A stretch of DNA of 64,000 nucleotides from Arcobacter nitrofigilis DSM 7299 (GTDB lineage Bacteria; Campylobacterota; Campylobacteria; Campylobacterales; Arcobacteraceae): positions 1 through 64,000 of the forward strand of contig NC_014166.1 of the NCBI RefSeq assembly GCF_000092245.1, given 5' to 3'. A model generated the notes under the pieces. The model worked only from the letters and a program-made list of their open reading frames with translations. It made no database searches and was not told the origin of the DNA. Positions 10,156 to 19,360 of this stretch are shown here, piece by piece. A program made the translations under genes and the position numbers. Each line of letters opens with the position of its first letter. The first letter of the stretch is position 1.

Positions 10156-11607
10156 ATGTCAGAAAAAAGAGTTTATGAAATGTATATTAATGGAGAGTTT
10201 GTTTCTAATAAAGGTGAAACAACTCCCGTAATTAATCCTTCAACAAAAGAGATTATTTCTTATATTCCAAAAGGAAATGCAGAAGATGCAAAAGTTGCTA
10301 TTGATGCAGCACACAATGCACAAGATGCATGGGCAAAATTACCAGCAGTTGAGCGTGGTAATTACCTAAGAAAGATTGCACAAAAGATTAGAGAAAATAG
10401 TGATATGCTTGCAAAAACAATTACCCAAGAGCAAGGTAAAGTATTAGGTTTAGCAGAAGTTGAAGTTAATTTTACTGCTGATTATCTAGATTATATGGCA
10501 GAATGGGCGAGAAGATATGAAGGTGAAATAATCCAAAGTGATAGACCAAATGAAAATATCTTTTTATTTAAATTACCAATAGGAGTAGCAACTGGTGTAT
10601 TACCTTGGAATTTCCCATTTTTCTTGATTGCAAGAAAATTAGCTCCTGCACTTTTAACAGGTAATACTATTGTTATAAAACCAAGTGGTGAAACTCCAAA
10701 TAATGCCTTTGAATTTGCAAAATTAGTTGACCAAATAGATCTTCCAAAAGGTGTATTTAACTTAGTTTCTGGATCTGGTTCAACTGTTGGAAATGAACTT
10801 GCAGCAAATGAAAAAGTAGGAATTGTAAGTTTTACAGGAAGTGTTCCAACAGGTGTTAAAATCATGGAAGCAGCTTCTAAAAATGTAACAAAAGTATCAC
10901 TAGAATTAGGTGGAAAAGCACCTGCGATTGTTATGGCAGATGCTAATCTTGATATAGCAGTTGAAGCTATCAAAAATTCAAGAGTTACAAATAATGGACA
11001 AGTTTGTAATTGTGCTGAAAGAGTTTATGTACATAAAAGTATTGCAAAAGAGTTCACTGATAGAATCACAAAATCTATGGCTGCTTTAACTTGTGGTAAT
11101 CCTTTAACAGAAAAAATTGATATGGGACCACTTATTAATGAAGATGCTATTACTCATGTTCAAAAACTAGTTGATTCAGCAGTTGCAGCAGGAGCTTCTA
11201 TTACAACTGGTGGTAAAAGATGTGATAGAGATGATGGATACTTCTATGAGCCAACAGTAGTAATTGATGTAAAACAAGATATGGATATTATCAAAGAAGA
11301 GATTTTTGGACCAGTACTTCCAATCGTAACATTTGATACACTTGATGAAGCTATTGCTTTAGCAAATGATAGTGAGTTTGGATTAACTTCATCAATCTAT
11401 ACACAAAACCTTGATATAGCTATGAGAGCTTGTAAAGAGATAAAATGTGGTGAAACATATATCAATAGAGAAAACTTTGAAGCAATGCAAGGTTTCCACG
11501 CAGGATGGAAAAAATCTGGTATAGGTGGAGCTGATGGTAAACATGGTTTAGAAGAGTTCTTACAAACAAAAGTTGTATATTTACAATACGATTTAAATAA
11601 ACAATAA
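10156..11607 (+). CDS. aldA: Lactaldehyde/glycolaldehyde dehydrogenase (AldA type)
   Basis: This 483-residue NAD-dependent aldehyde dehydrogenase is very close to E. coli AldA. Shared stretches include DYIDYMAEWARRYEGEIIQSD-like residues 113-133, LPWNFPFFLIARK, LELGGKAPAIVM with the catalytic Glu, and GQVCNCAERVYV with the catalytic Cys at 284. The near-terminal ETYINRENFEAMQGFHAG is diagnostic of AldA. It oxidises L-lactaldehyde to L-lactate, which fits as the last step of L-rhamnonate breakdown. It follows dctM and is closed by a strong terminator at 11619-11648. Confidence 0.93.
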   Translation: MSEKRVYEMYINGEFVSNKGETTPVINPSTKEIISYIPKGNAEDAKVAIDAAHNAQDAWAKLPAVERGNYLRKIAQKIRENSDMLAKTITQEQGKVLGLAEVEVNFTADYLDYMAEWARRYEGEIIQSDRPNENIFLFKLPIGVATGVLPWNFPFFLIARKLAPALLTGNTIVIKPSGETPNNAFEFAKLVDQIDLPKGVFNLVSGSGSTVGNELAANEKVGIVSFTGSVPTGVKIMEAASKNVTKVSLELGGKAPAIVMADANLDIAVEAIKNSRVTNNGQVCNCAERVYVHKSIAKEFTDRITKSMAALTCGNPLTEKIDMGPLINEDAITHVQKLVDSAVAAGASITTGGKRCDRDDGYFYEPTVVIDVKQDMDIIKEEIFGPVLPIVTFDTLDEAIALANDSEFGLTSSIYTQNLDIAMRACKEIKCGETYINRENFEAMQGFHAGWKKSGIGGADGKHGLEEFLQTKVVYLQYDLNKQ

Positions 11608-11618
11608 TCTATCTATCA

Positions 11619-11648
11619 AAATAAGTTACCTTCTAAGGTAACTTATTT
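11619..11648 (+). terminator. Terminator after aldA
   Basis: AAATAAGTTACCTT and AAGGTAACTTATTT form a perfect 14-base stem with a two-base loop, 11 bases after the aldA stop codon. There is only a modest A/T tail. It ends the dctPQM-aldA transcript and may serve both strands, because rhmD converges from the other side. Confidence 0.75.
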
Positions 11649-11767
11649 AAAACTACAAATTTCTATAACATCTATTTCAATTAATTATTTCATTTTATAA
11701 AAAGTATTTAAATTTATTTTTAGGAGAGATATGCGAGATAATCTCTTATCTCACATAGTAGAATTTT

Positions 11768-12952
11768 TTAAGCTTCTTTTTTTACTTCTATTAAGTTATC
11801 TCTATTTAAAGTAACACCAAATCCTGGTTTATCAGAAACTTTTAGTTTCCCATTTACAGGAACGGGTTCATCTAATAATAGTGGGTAATACTGTGGTAAT
11901 ACTTTATCAGCTTTTGGTGCCATCATTAAACATTCTGTAAAAGGTGATGATAGCTTAGTAATAACATAATGGTGGCTATAAACACCACTTCCATGAGGTA
12001 TAACTAATTTACCTGCAGCTTCTGCTAGATTACCTATTTTGATTAGTTCAGTCATACCACCACACCAACCAACATCTGGTTGTAATATATCTAAATCACA
12101 CATTTCAATTAACATTTTGAAACCATATTTAGTAGCTTCATGCTCTCCACCTGTGACCATCATAGTATTACCAGCTGCTTTTTTTAAGTCTCTATAAGCC
12201 CAATAATCATCAGGATTAAAACACTCTTCAATCCATTTCATACCAAGTTTTTCAGACTCATGCATAAGTTTTTTTGCATATGGAAGATCTAGTGACATCC
12301 AACAATCCCACATCAACATAAAATCATCACCAACAGCTTCTCTCATTATTCTTGCGTATTCTATGTTTTTTTTCAATCCTTCTTCACCATCCGCTGGACC
12401 ATATACAAGTGGCATCTTTCCACCAATAAAACCCATCTCTTTTGCTAAATCAGGTCTAGGACCAGTGGCATAAAACTCTAATTCATCCCTTACTTTTCCA
12501 CCAATCATAGAATAAACAGGTTCATTTCTTATCTTACCTAGTAAATCCCAAAGGGCAAGGTCTACAGCAGAAATAGCATTCATAACTATACCTTTTCTAC
12601 CATAATAAAGTGTTCCTCTGTACATTTGTTCCCACATCTTTTCGATGTCTGAGGGATTTTGACCTACAATAAATCTATCAATATGATTCATTACTAACCA
12701 TGCAGCTGGATAACCACCAGTTGAGATACCAAAACCTACATTTCCAGTATTGTCTTCAACTTCTACTACAATAGTTTTAAGGGCATTAATTCCAAAGCTT
12801 GTTCTTGTTTGTTTATATTCAGGAAAAAGGCTCATTGGTGTTGATATTTGTTTAACAATCCAATGCTCTTCACCTTGATCGTGGTAATCAGCACCACCAC
12901 CGCTTACTACGTAAGCTCTGATACTTTTAATTGTTCTTTTTGACATTTCCAT
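11768..12952 (-). CDS. rhmD: L-rhamnonate dehydratase (enolase superfamily)
   Basis: This 394-residue member of the mandelate racemase/enolase superfamily dehydrates L-rhamnonate to 2-keto-3-deoxy-L-rhamnonate. Strong agreement with the E. coli enzyme: GGADYHDQGEEHWI near the start, FYATGPRPDLAKEMGFIGGK, metal ligands in the WDCWMS, IEECFNPDDYWAYRDL and GGEHE segments, LDILQPDVGWCGG, and the catalytic histidine in IPHGSGVYSHH. The start ATG has AAAAGG eight bases upstream. The aldolase gene precedes it by 14 bases in the same operon. This enzyme names the pathway for the whole region. Confidence 0.93.
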   Translation of the reverse strand: MEMSKRTIKSIRAYVVSGGGADYHDQGEEHWIVKQISTPMSLFPEYKQTRTSFGINALKTIVVEVEDNTGNVGFGISTGGYPAAWLVMNHIDRFIVGQNPSDIEKMWEQMYRGTLYYGRKGIVMNAISAVDLALWDLLGKIRNEPVYSMIGGKVRDELEFYATGPRPDLAKEMGFIGGKMPLVYGPADGEEGLKKNIEYARIMREAVGDDFMLMWDCWMSLDLPYAKKLMHESEKLGMKWIEECFNPDDYWAYRDLKKAAGNTMMVTGGEHEATKYGFKMLIEMCDLDILQPDVGWCGGMTELIKIGNLAEAAGKLVIPHGSGVYSHHYVITKLSSPFTECLMMAPKADKVLPQYYPLLLDEPVPVNGKLKVSDKPGFGVTLNRDNLIEVKKEA

Positions 12953-12966
12953 AATTTACCTTTTAA

Positions 12967-13863
12967 TTATAAGATATTAAGTTTTTGCAAATCACTTTTT
13001 AGTTCTTGCTTTTTTTCTTCACTTAAAGAATATGCTGGTAACTTTTCATATTTATTTTCTTTTAACACTCTAAAATATACAGCTTGTTTACAAGCTTGTA
13101 AAAGAGGTTGGCTATATGTATAAACTTTCATTGCACTATTCATTTTATCAAAGTACTCTTTTGTAAGTTCTTCATTTCCTTCATTAAAATATTTATATGT
13201 ATTTACAGTAAATTCAGGTGCAAAGTTTACAGTAGCATTGATAAATCCATCAACACCTAGATTTAAAGCATCTATGGCTTGACTTTCAAAAGCACAAAAA
13301 ACTGAAAAATCTTTTTTCTCATCTTTTATTTTTAACATTTTTTCAATATGTTTTATATCTTCAACAGTCTCTTTTATACCTATTAAATTGTCATTTTTTA
13401 AGGCGATTTTTCTAACAATATCATATGTAAAATCAAATCCACTCAATGTTGGGAAATTATAGATTAGTACATTTTTAGATGTTCTATTACATATTTCACC
13501 ATAATATTTTATAATAGTTTCTTCATCATATACAACAAAATATGGATTGATAACCAATAATGCTTCTACATCTTTATCTTCTAAATAGTTTATAAATTTA
13601 AATGCTTCAGTTGAATTTGTTTCTCCAACACCTACTATAACTTTTATTCTATTTTTTGTATGTGCTAATATGTTTTCAACCAAAAATTTCTTTTCTTCAA
13701 ATGAAAGTGAGAAGAATTCCCCCGTTGTACCTAAAATGGCTACCCCATCTACACCTTTTTCAATTAAAAAATCTATATGTTTTTTTATAGAATCAATATC
13801 TATTGTTGAATCTTCATTAAATACAGTTATTAAAGGTGGAAATACCCCTTGAATTTTACCCAT
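12967..13863 (-). CDS. DapA-family aldolase, probably 2-keto-3-deoxy-L-rhamnonate aldolase
   Basis: This 298-residue class I pyruvate aldolase of the dihydrodipicolinate synthase superfamily has the GTTGEFFSLSFEEK phosphate-loop-like motif, catalytic Tyr135 in IYNFP and the Schiff-base Lys164 in IGIKET. Family members cleave 2-keto-3-deoxy sugar acids or make dihydrodipicolinate. The operon with rhmD argues for cleavage of 2-keto-3-deoxy-L-rhamnonate to pyruvate and L-lactaldehyde, which AldA then oxidises. E. coli uses an unrelated class II enzyme for this step. The family is certain; the substrate is inferred. Confidence 0.85.
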   Translation of the reverse strand: MGKIQGVFPPLITVFNEDSTIDIDSIKKHIDFLIEKGVDGVAILGTTGEFFSLSFEEKKFLVENILAHTKNRIKVIVGVGETNSTEAFKFINYLEDKDVEALLVINPYFVVYDEETIIKYYGEICNRTSKNVLIYNFPTLSGFDFTYDIVRKIALKNDNLIGIKETVEDIKHIEKMLKIKDEKKDFSVFCAFESQAIDALNLGVDGFINATVNFAPEFTVNTYKYFNEGNEELTKEYFDKMNSAMKVYTYSQPLLQACKQAVYFRVLKENKYEKLPAYSLSEEKKQELKSDLQKLNIL

Positions 13864-13888
13864 AAAACTCTCCTTATTTTTTATATAG

Positions 13889-13902
13889 TACTTATATAAG
13901 TA
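13889..13902. promoter_or_regulatory. IclR-type operator between aldolase and regulator genes
   Basis: The perfect palindrome TACTTATATAAGTA (13889-13902) lies 26 bases upstream of the aldolase start, followed by a second, imperfect copy (GAACTTATATACG, then TAGATAAGTT, to about 13932). Its CTTATATAAG core is the same as in the two sites before dctP. Position in the divergent promoter region next to an IclR gene makes this the probable operator for both directions. Confidence 0.6.
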
Positions 13903-14053
13903 TATGAACTTATATACGTTTAGATAAGTTTAATGTTTTTTTACTGTTTTGTCAAGGCAAATTTATTGGAATTTTTAAATTCTTAGCTTTATATTTTAAT
14001 ATGATATAATATTTTTACTACGCAATTTTTAATAAATTTTATATGGAGAAATA

Positions 14054-14827
14054 TTGAAGGCATTACATTCAACAACTTCTAGAATTATCAATATTCTTGA
14101 GTTAATTTCTAATAACAAAGAAGGTTATACCTTAACTGAAGTTTCTAAGCTTTTGGAGATACCAAAGACGAGTTTATCTCCTATATTAAAAACCTTGGCT
14201 TATTATAATTATCTAGCTTACAATGAGATAACATTAAAGTACTCTATTTATATTGGAATATTAAGTGTATCCTCTTCTGTAAATAAAAATAATGCAATTG
14301 TGAAGTTTATAAAAGAAGAGATGAATAAAATAGTAGGAAGTTGCAATGAGATTTGCCAATTGGGAGTTCTTGATAAGGATGAAGTATTATATGTGGAAAA
14401 AGTAAATGCTTCTAATCCTATTCAATTAGCAACTTCAGTGGGTGTACAATTTCCTGCAAACTGTAGTGCACTTGGAAAAGCATTACTTTATAAACATTCA
14501 TTTAAAGAGTTAAAGAACGTGTTTCCTGGTGAACTTGAAAGAAGAACAGAAAACACTATTACCTCAATTAAAGACTTGTATGAAGATATTATAAAAATAG
14601 ACCAAAATGGATATGCAACAGAAAAAGAAGAAGGAATGAAAGAAGTTGAGTGTATTGCGGTTCCTATTATCAAAGATAATCTTGTTTTAGCAGCTATTAG
14701 TGTATCTATACCTTTATTTAGAAGTTCTCAAAAGAAAAAAGACAAAGTAATTGACTTATTGACTGAAAGTAGAAAAAAAGTAGAAAAGTATATTTCAAAT
14801 ATGAATGTAAAATCTATTTTTGACTAA
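14054..14827 (+). CDS. IclR-family transcriptional regulator
   Basis: This 257-residue IclR regulator has an N-terminal winged helix (residues about 8-70: YTLTEVSKLLEIPKTSLSPILKTL) and a C-terminal effector domain with typical motifs (CQLGVLDKDEVLYVEKV, PANCSALGKALLY, GYATEKEEGMKEVECIAVPI). The start is TTG 14054, set by TGGAGAAA just upstream; the ATG 11 bases earlier is out of frame. It diverges from the aldolase-rhmD operon and probably controls that operon and dctPQM-aldA through CTTATATAAG palindromes, with a pathway acid as effector. Regulation is inferred. Confidence 0.9.
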   Translation: MKALHSTTSRIINILELISNNKEGYTLTEVSKLLEIPKTSLSPILKTLAYYNYLAYNEITLKYSIYIGILSVSSSVNKNNAIVKFIKEEMNKIVGSCNEICQLGVLDKDEVLYVEKVNASNPIQLATSVGVQFPANCSALGKALLYKHSFKELKNVFPGELERRTENTITSIKDLYEDIIKIDQNGYATEKEEGMKEVECIAVPIIKDNLVLAAISVSIPLFRSSQKKKDKVIDLLTESRKKVEKYISNMNVKSIFD

Positions 14828-14852
14828 AGTCTATTTTATTTAAAATAGACTT
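14827..14852. terminator. Bidirectional terminator between iclR and lysE-type genes
   Basis: AAGTCTATTTTA and TAAAATAGACTT form a perfect 12-base stem with a two-base loop. It overlaps the last base of the IclR stop codon on one side and the stop codon of the convergent LysE-family gene (14840-14842) on the other, so it can terminate both transcripts. Confidence 0.7.
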
Positions 14853-15472
14853 ATCAAAATTGCAAAACCTAATACAAAAAGAATCACTCCTGAGATTTTC
14901 TCTATTTTATTTGAGTACTTTTGTATTAGGACTCTATTATTTTTTGAATTGATTAAATATACGATAAAAATATCCCAAAATAAAACTACAAAAAACATCC
15001 AAAAGGCATAAATTATCTGAAAATCCAAGGGTATTTTATGCGTGCTTGAAATAGAAAACATAGTGAAATAAAATATTGAATTCTTTGGATTTAATATTGC
15101 TGATAAAAATCCTTTTAGAAAGTTTTTTAATAGCTCTTTTGTTTTTTTGATATTTTTATCATTTGTAAATAACTCCCTTTGTTTTGAAAAGATTAAGTGG
15201 TAAGATAAGTATAATAAATATAAAGCACCTACTAGTTTTATACTTATAAAAAGTATTTGATTATTTTGAATAAGTAAAATCCCAAAAAGAGCAAATAAAA
15301 TATAAAGTCCATTTGCAAAAGCAATACCAAAAGCTGTAAGAATACCTGCTACTTTTCCATTTTTTGAAGAGCTTGAAACTAATATAAAAAAATCAGCACC
15401 AGGACTTAGAAGTGCAATAAAGTGTGCAAGTGCTAGGGGGATAAAACCTTGTATAAAAATATCTATATTCAT
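14840..15472 (-). CDS. LysE/RhtB-family amino acid exporter
   Basis: This 210-residue inner-membrane protein has six predicted helices and the LysE signature LLSPGADFFILVSSSSKNGK near residues 20-40. The family exports amino acids or their derivatives. I start at ATG 15472, where AGGAAG lies six bases upstream; nine more codons are open before it but lack a ribosome site. An AraC-type regulator lies immediately upstream on the same strand, a frequent pairing for such exporters. The exported compound cannot be deduced. Confidence 0.85.
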   Translation of the reverse strand: MNIDIFIQGFIPLALAHFIALLSPGADFFILVSSSSKNGKVAGILTAFGIAFANGLYILFALFGILLIQNNQILFISIKLVGALYLLYLSYHLIFSKQRELFTNDKNIKKTKELLKNFLKGFLSAILNPKNSIFYFTMFSISSTHKIPLDFQIIYAFWMFFVVLFWDIFIVYLINSKNNRVLIQKYSNKIEKISGVILFVLGFAILISLF

Positions 15473-15512
15473 AAACTTCCTTTTTAGAAGTCTATACAAA
15501 TAAAAAATATTT

Positions 15513-16322
15513 TTATTGTACGAAGTTGTCCTGATACTCTTTTGGAGTTAAGGCTACGATTTTTAAAAAGTTTCTATGCAAATGGCTTTGATCATAAAAA
15601 CCACACTCTAAAGCAGTCTCTACTATACTTATGCCTTTTTTTAGTAGTACCTTCGCATACTCAATTTTTAGATTGATAAAATATGAATATACAGATATTC
15701 CTAACTCCTTTTTAAAAAGTTTGATAATATAAAATGTAGAAAGATTAAACTTTTTTGATAGTTCATCTAAAGATATATTTTCACTAATATTTTTATTTAG
15801 ATATTCCATAATATCTTTTACTTTTGTTTTATAACTCTCTTTTGAGTCTATTTTAAAATCACAATGATTTAAGTATAAATTTGAAATAAATTCCAATAAT
15901 AAAACCTCTTTTTCCAAATAGAGTTCAGAAGAAAAAATCACTTCACATAATTTAATAAAATCTTCATACTCTTTTTTATTTTCAAGAAATTCTTTAGAAA
16001 AAGGAACAAAAGAGTTTAAAGCTGGATTTAACTCTTTTTGTATTTTAAAAAGCCATTGTTTTTTTATATAAAGCATATAATAACTTGTCTCTTCACTAGT
16101 GATATTATTACAAGAGTGAATTATATTTGGATTTACTATTGCTAAACTATCTTTTTCAATTATATATTTATTGTTTTTATTTGCATATTCTCTTTTTCCA
16201 CTAACTAAAGCACCTATTGATAAATCATCGTGCAAGTGTTCTTTATAGTTTAATTTGGTCTTAGAGTATCTTAGTTCAATATAAGGAATTTTCTCATCTA
16301 TAAAAAATTGAGTTTTATTCAT
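15513..16322 (-). CDS. AraC-family transcriptional regulator
   Basis: This 269-residue protein has an N-terminal cupin-like sensing domain (HEHLHDDLSIGAL-type residues appear as YKEHLHDDLSIGALVSGKR) and a C-terminal double helix-turn-helix of the AraC type (ISLDELSKKFNLSTFYIIKLFKKELG, then SIVETALECGFYDQSHLHRNF). It is 40 bases upstream of the LysE-type exporter and seven bases downstream of a TAXI-type binding protein gene. It probably activates the exporter; the effector is unknown. Confidence 0.88.
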   Translation of the reverse strand: MNKTQFFIDEKIPYIELRYSKTKLNYKEHLHDDLSIGALVSGKREYANKNNKYIIEKDSLAIVNPNIIHSCNNITSEETSYYMLYIKKQWLFKIQKELNPALNSFVPFSKEFLENKKEYEDFIKLCEVIFSSELYLEKEVLLLEFISNLYLNHCDFKIDSKESYKTKVKDIMEYLNKNISENISLDELSKKFNLSTFYIIKLFKKELGISVYSYFINLKIEYAKVLLKKGISIVETALECGFYDQSHLHRNFLKIVALTPKEYQDNFVQ

Positions 16323-16328
16323 TTTAAA

Positions 16329-17276
16329 TTATTTTATCAATCCAATCTCTTTGAAATATTTTTTAGCACCACTATGTAAGGGAGCAGATAATCCTACTAA
16401 AAAAGATTTTTTTGTAATAGGGCTAAGTGCTAGGTGGGCTTTTTTAAATTCATTAAAATTTTCCATAATCTGTTTTACTAGGGTATAAACAGCTTTATCA
16501 CTCATATCAGCACTTGCAACTAATACAGCTTTTACTCCAAAGGTTGGTATGTCATTTGGGTTTCCCCTATAAATACCACCTGGAATATCAGTTTTTGTGA
16601 AGTATGGATGTTCTTTAACAAACTTATCAACTTTTGCTCCTGTGATTGGGACAATTATAGTATCTGTAGAGTTTGAGGCATCTTTAATATTCGCTGTTGG
16701 ATGACCGACCATATAAAAGTATCCATCAAGTTTATTATCCCTTAGGGCATCTGGCATTGCTGAAGATTTTAGATTACCAACATATGATAAATCAGATGTT
16801 TCTATATTTAAAGTTTTAAATAAAGCTAATGCAGTGGCTTCAGTGCCTGAGCCTAGATTTCCTATATTTATTCTTTTCCCTTTTATATCCGTAATGCCAT
16901 TTATATTTGCATCTTTTCTTGTAACTAAAGTAAATGATTCAGGATAAATAGCAAGTACTGATCTTAATTTAGGAAATTCTTCACCCTTAAATTTCCCTAT
17001 ACCTTTTGATGCTTGATAAACAATATCTGATTGAACAATTGCAAAATCTAATTCACCACTTTTTATTGCTTTTACATTAAAAACAGAACCACCTGTTGAT
17101 TCAATAGAACATCTAATATTTGTTTTTTCTTTTGCTTTATTTACAAACTTACAGATTTTCCCACCAGTTGGATAATATGTTCCAGTTACTCCACCTGTAC
17201 CTATTGTAATAAATTGTGTAGCAAATAAAAAAGTAGGTATAGAACCTAAAAATACCAATAATATAAATTTTTTCAT
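16329..17276 (-). CDS. TAXI-family TRAP transporter solute-binding protein
   Basis: This 315-residue periplasmic protein has a signal peptide (MKKFILLVFLGSIPTFLFA) and the TAXI hallmark ITIGTGGVTGTYYPTGG at the mature N-terminus, followed by FAIVQSDIVYQA and INIGNLGSGTEATA. TAXI proteins deliver substrates such as glutamate or related acids to fused TRAP membrane proteins (DctQM type). No such membrane partner is encoded next to it here, so it is an orphan within the window. Substrate unknown. Confidence 0.88.
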   Translation of the reverse strand: MKKFILLVFLGSIPTFLFATQFITIGTGGVTGTYYPTGGKICKFVNKAKEKTNIRCSIESTGGSVFNVKAIKSGELDFAIVQSDIVYQASKGIGKFKGEEFPKLRSVLAIYPESFTLVTRKDANINGITDIKGKRINIGNLGSGTEATALALFKTLNIETSDLSYVGNLKSSAMPDALRDNKLDGYFYMVGHPTANIKDASNSTDTIIVPITGAKVDKFVKEHPYFTKTDIPGGIYRGNPNDIPTFGVKAVLVASADMSDKAVYTLVKQIMENFNEFKKAHLALSPITKKSFLVGLSAPLHSGAKKYFKEIGLIK

Positions 17277-17343
17277 AATAACTCTTCTGATTGTTCTTTG
17301 TTTTTATTATACACATAAAAGCTACAAAATAGGTAAAAATATT

Positions 17344-18192
17344 TTATTTATCTTTTTTATATATAGATATTAATATTCCCAAAAGTATCAATATTGTAGA
17401 AATTATCAGAGTAGAAGTTATCTTTTCATTTAAGAATAATACTCCTAAAAATATAGCAAGTGGGGGTATTAAAAGTTGTAAAATCCCAGAAGTTATAATT
17501 TTCATATTTGGAAGTAAGTAGTACCATAAAAGATAACCAATAGAAGAAGTTATTCCTCCTGATATAAATGCTAAAGTTATCCCATAGCTTGAAAGCTTTA
17601 CATTATGAACAAATAATGCAAAAAATATAATCGCAAAAAGAAGAGATTTTGTAAAGTTATCGGTTGTATTTAGTGTGGCATTTGATGATTTTTTCCCAAA
17701 GATTGTATAAAGTCCCCACGCAACTCCTGATATCATCATCAAAATAGAGTGATAAAGTGATACTTCAAAACCTTCACTTGGGTACAGTAAATAAATCAAT
17801 CCTATAAAAGCCAAGGTTATCCCTAAAGCTTTTTTAAGATTAATACTCTCTTTTTTTATCAAGGCTGTGATTATAATAGTTAATTGTACCATTGCAAATA
17901 GTATTAAAGCTCCAAGTCCTGCATCTAAATTTATATAAGCATAGGAAAAACAAATAGCATACAAAAAAAGTAAAAAGGAAGTATGCCAGTTTTTATTTAG
18001 GGTTAAATTCAGTTTTTTTTCTTTTAAAAATAAAATAACTACTAGAGTCAAAGCTCCAAAAAAAAGTCTAAAAAATGTAAAAGAATATGGATCAATTGAA
18101 TTATTTATTAATGCAGCCCTTGCTAAAACTGAGCTTGTTGCAAAGAAAAACAGAGTAAGAGAAACAAGCAAAACAAGTTTTATATTCATCAT
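17344..18192 (-). CDS. EamA-family (DMT) transporter
   Basis: This 282-residue protein has about ten predicted membrane helices in two EamA halves (for example SVLARAALINNSIDPYSFTFFR in the first, and GVAWGLYTIFGKKSS starting the second). The drug/metabolite transporter superfamily exports small metabolites; the substrate cannot be called. Two ATG codons stand side by side at the start. Only one base separates it from the oxidoreductase gene upstream, so the two are co-transcribed. Confidence 0.85.
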   Translation of the reverse strand: MMNIKLVLLVSLTLFFFATSSVLARAALINNSIDPYSFTFFRLFFGALTLVVILFLKEKKLNLTLNKNWHTSFLLFLYAICFSYAYINLDAGLGALILFAMVQLTIIITALIKKESINLKKALGITLAFIGLIYLLYPSEGFEVSLYHSILMMISGVAWGLYTIFGKKSSNATLNTTDNFTKSLLFAIIFFALFVHNVKLSSYGITLAFISGGITSSIGYLLWYYLLPNMKIITSGILQLLIPPLAIFLGVLFLNEKITSTLIISTILILLGILISIYKKDK

Positions 18193-18193
18193 T

Positions 18194-19222
18194 TTATTTA
18201 AACTCTGGATTATTTTTAAGAAACTCTTCTACTTTGTCTGTATGAGCGTAGATTTTTCCTGTTCTTCTCATATATGAGTTTACTATATGATAACCATGAT
18301 TTAATGAAGCGGCAATTGACCCTCCTGTATTAAAAGCAATATCTCCTGCAACATATAAAAAAAGTATATTTGTCATGTAATGTTCATTGTAAATTGGTTT
18401 ATTTTCACTATCTAATTTTATTCCACAATTTTTTAGAAAATCTATTGGACTAGTTCCTCCAATGGCATATATTATTCTATCAAACAAAGTAAAATATCCA
18501 TCATCAAAATTAACTTTTATTTTACCTTTTTCATTTTCTAGTGAAGTAATATTTGTATTTAGTCTAAGTCTTAGTTTCTCTTGTCCATTATAGGTTCTTA
18601 AAATCTCTTCATTTTCTGGATTTAATCTAGTAAATTGTGCTTTTCTATAAACAAGTGTTACATTGTTGTTTTCATCAGCTAATTCATATGCATACTCAGC
18701 AGCACTATTTCCACCGCCTACTACTAGTATTTTTTCTCCTTCACTACAGCCATCAAGGTTAAAATTTACCTTTGCTTTTATAGAAGGGGGAATTTTATAT
18801 TCTGGTTTATTTGGTTTACCCATTTTACCAATTGCAACTACAACTGCCTTTGATTTGAAATTTTGATTTCCTGTGCTAATTAAAAATTCATCTTCATTTT
18901 CATCTTTAATTATTGATTCAACTTCTGTATTAAATAAAGTATCAATCTTATCAAGGTCAAGAAGTTTGTCAAAAAAGTCTAAGGTTGACTCTTTTGTTCC
19001 ATCCATAAAGGGTATATTTCCTTCTATTTGGACACTTTTACCTTTCCAATCTTTATCAACTCTTTTATTCTCTTTATAGAATTTTCTAATAGTACTTGAA
19101 TGATTATCAGCTTTATCTATAAGTATGATATTTTGGATACCATGAACTGCAGCTTCAAGTGCTGTAGCAATTCCCCCTGGTCCTCCACCAATAATAGCTA
19201 TGTCATAATTATCTGTTTTCAT
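18194..19222 (-). CDS. FAD/NAD(P)-dependent oxidoreductase (thioredoxin reductase-like, no redox CxxC)
   Basis: This 342-residue pyridine nucleotide-disulfide oxidoreductase-type protein has an FAD motif GGGPGGIATALEAA at the N-terminus, a second Rossmann motif VVGGGNSAAEYAYELA near residue 170 and a C-terminal FAD contact YVAGDIAFNTGGSIAASLNHG. It lacks the catalytic CxxC of thioredoxin reductase, placing it with YpdA-like or ferredoxin-NADP reductase-like enzymes. The partner substrate is unknown. It heads a two-gene operon with the EamA transporter. Confidence 0.8.
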   Translation of the reverse strand: MKTDNYDIAIIGGGPGGIATALEAAVHGIQNIILIDKADNHSSTIRKFYKENKRVDKDWKGKSVQIEGNIPFMDGTKESTLDFFDKLLDLDKIDTLFNTEVESIIKDENEDEFLISTGNQNFKSKAVVVAIGKMGKPNKPEYKIPPSIKAKVNFNLDGCSEGEKILVVGGGNSAAEYAYELADENNNVTLVYRKAQFTRLNPENEEILRTYNGQEKLRLRLNTNITSLENEKGKIKVNFDDGYFTLFDRIIYAIGGTSPIDFLKNCGIKLDSENKPIYNEHYMTNILFLYVAGDIAFNTGGSIAASLNHGYHIVNSYMRRTGKIYAHTDKVEEFLKNNPEFK

Positions 19223-19360
19223 AATAAAGCTCCATAAAATAAGTTTTTCTAATAATATAATAGCATGAAATGATAGTAGTATAACATTTGTAAGAATATT
19301 TTTGATAAAATCATGTACTTATATTATTTAAATAAATTTTCAAACTAAAGGCAAGAAACA

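Noticed and set aside
10491-10973. 160-codon open frame on the minus strand inside aldA
   Set aside because: It lies entirely opposite the well-conserved AldA coding sequence, has no ribosome site and reads as low-complexity mirror codons.
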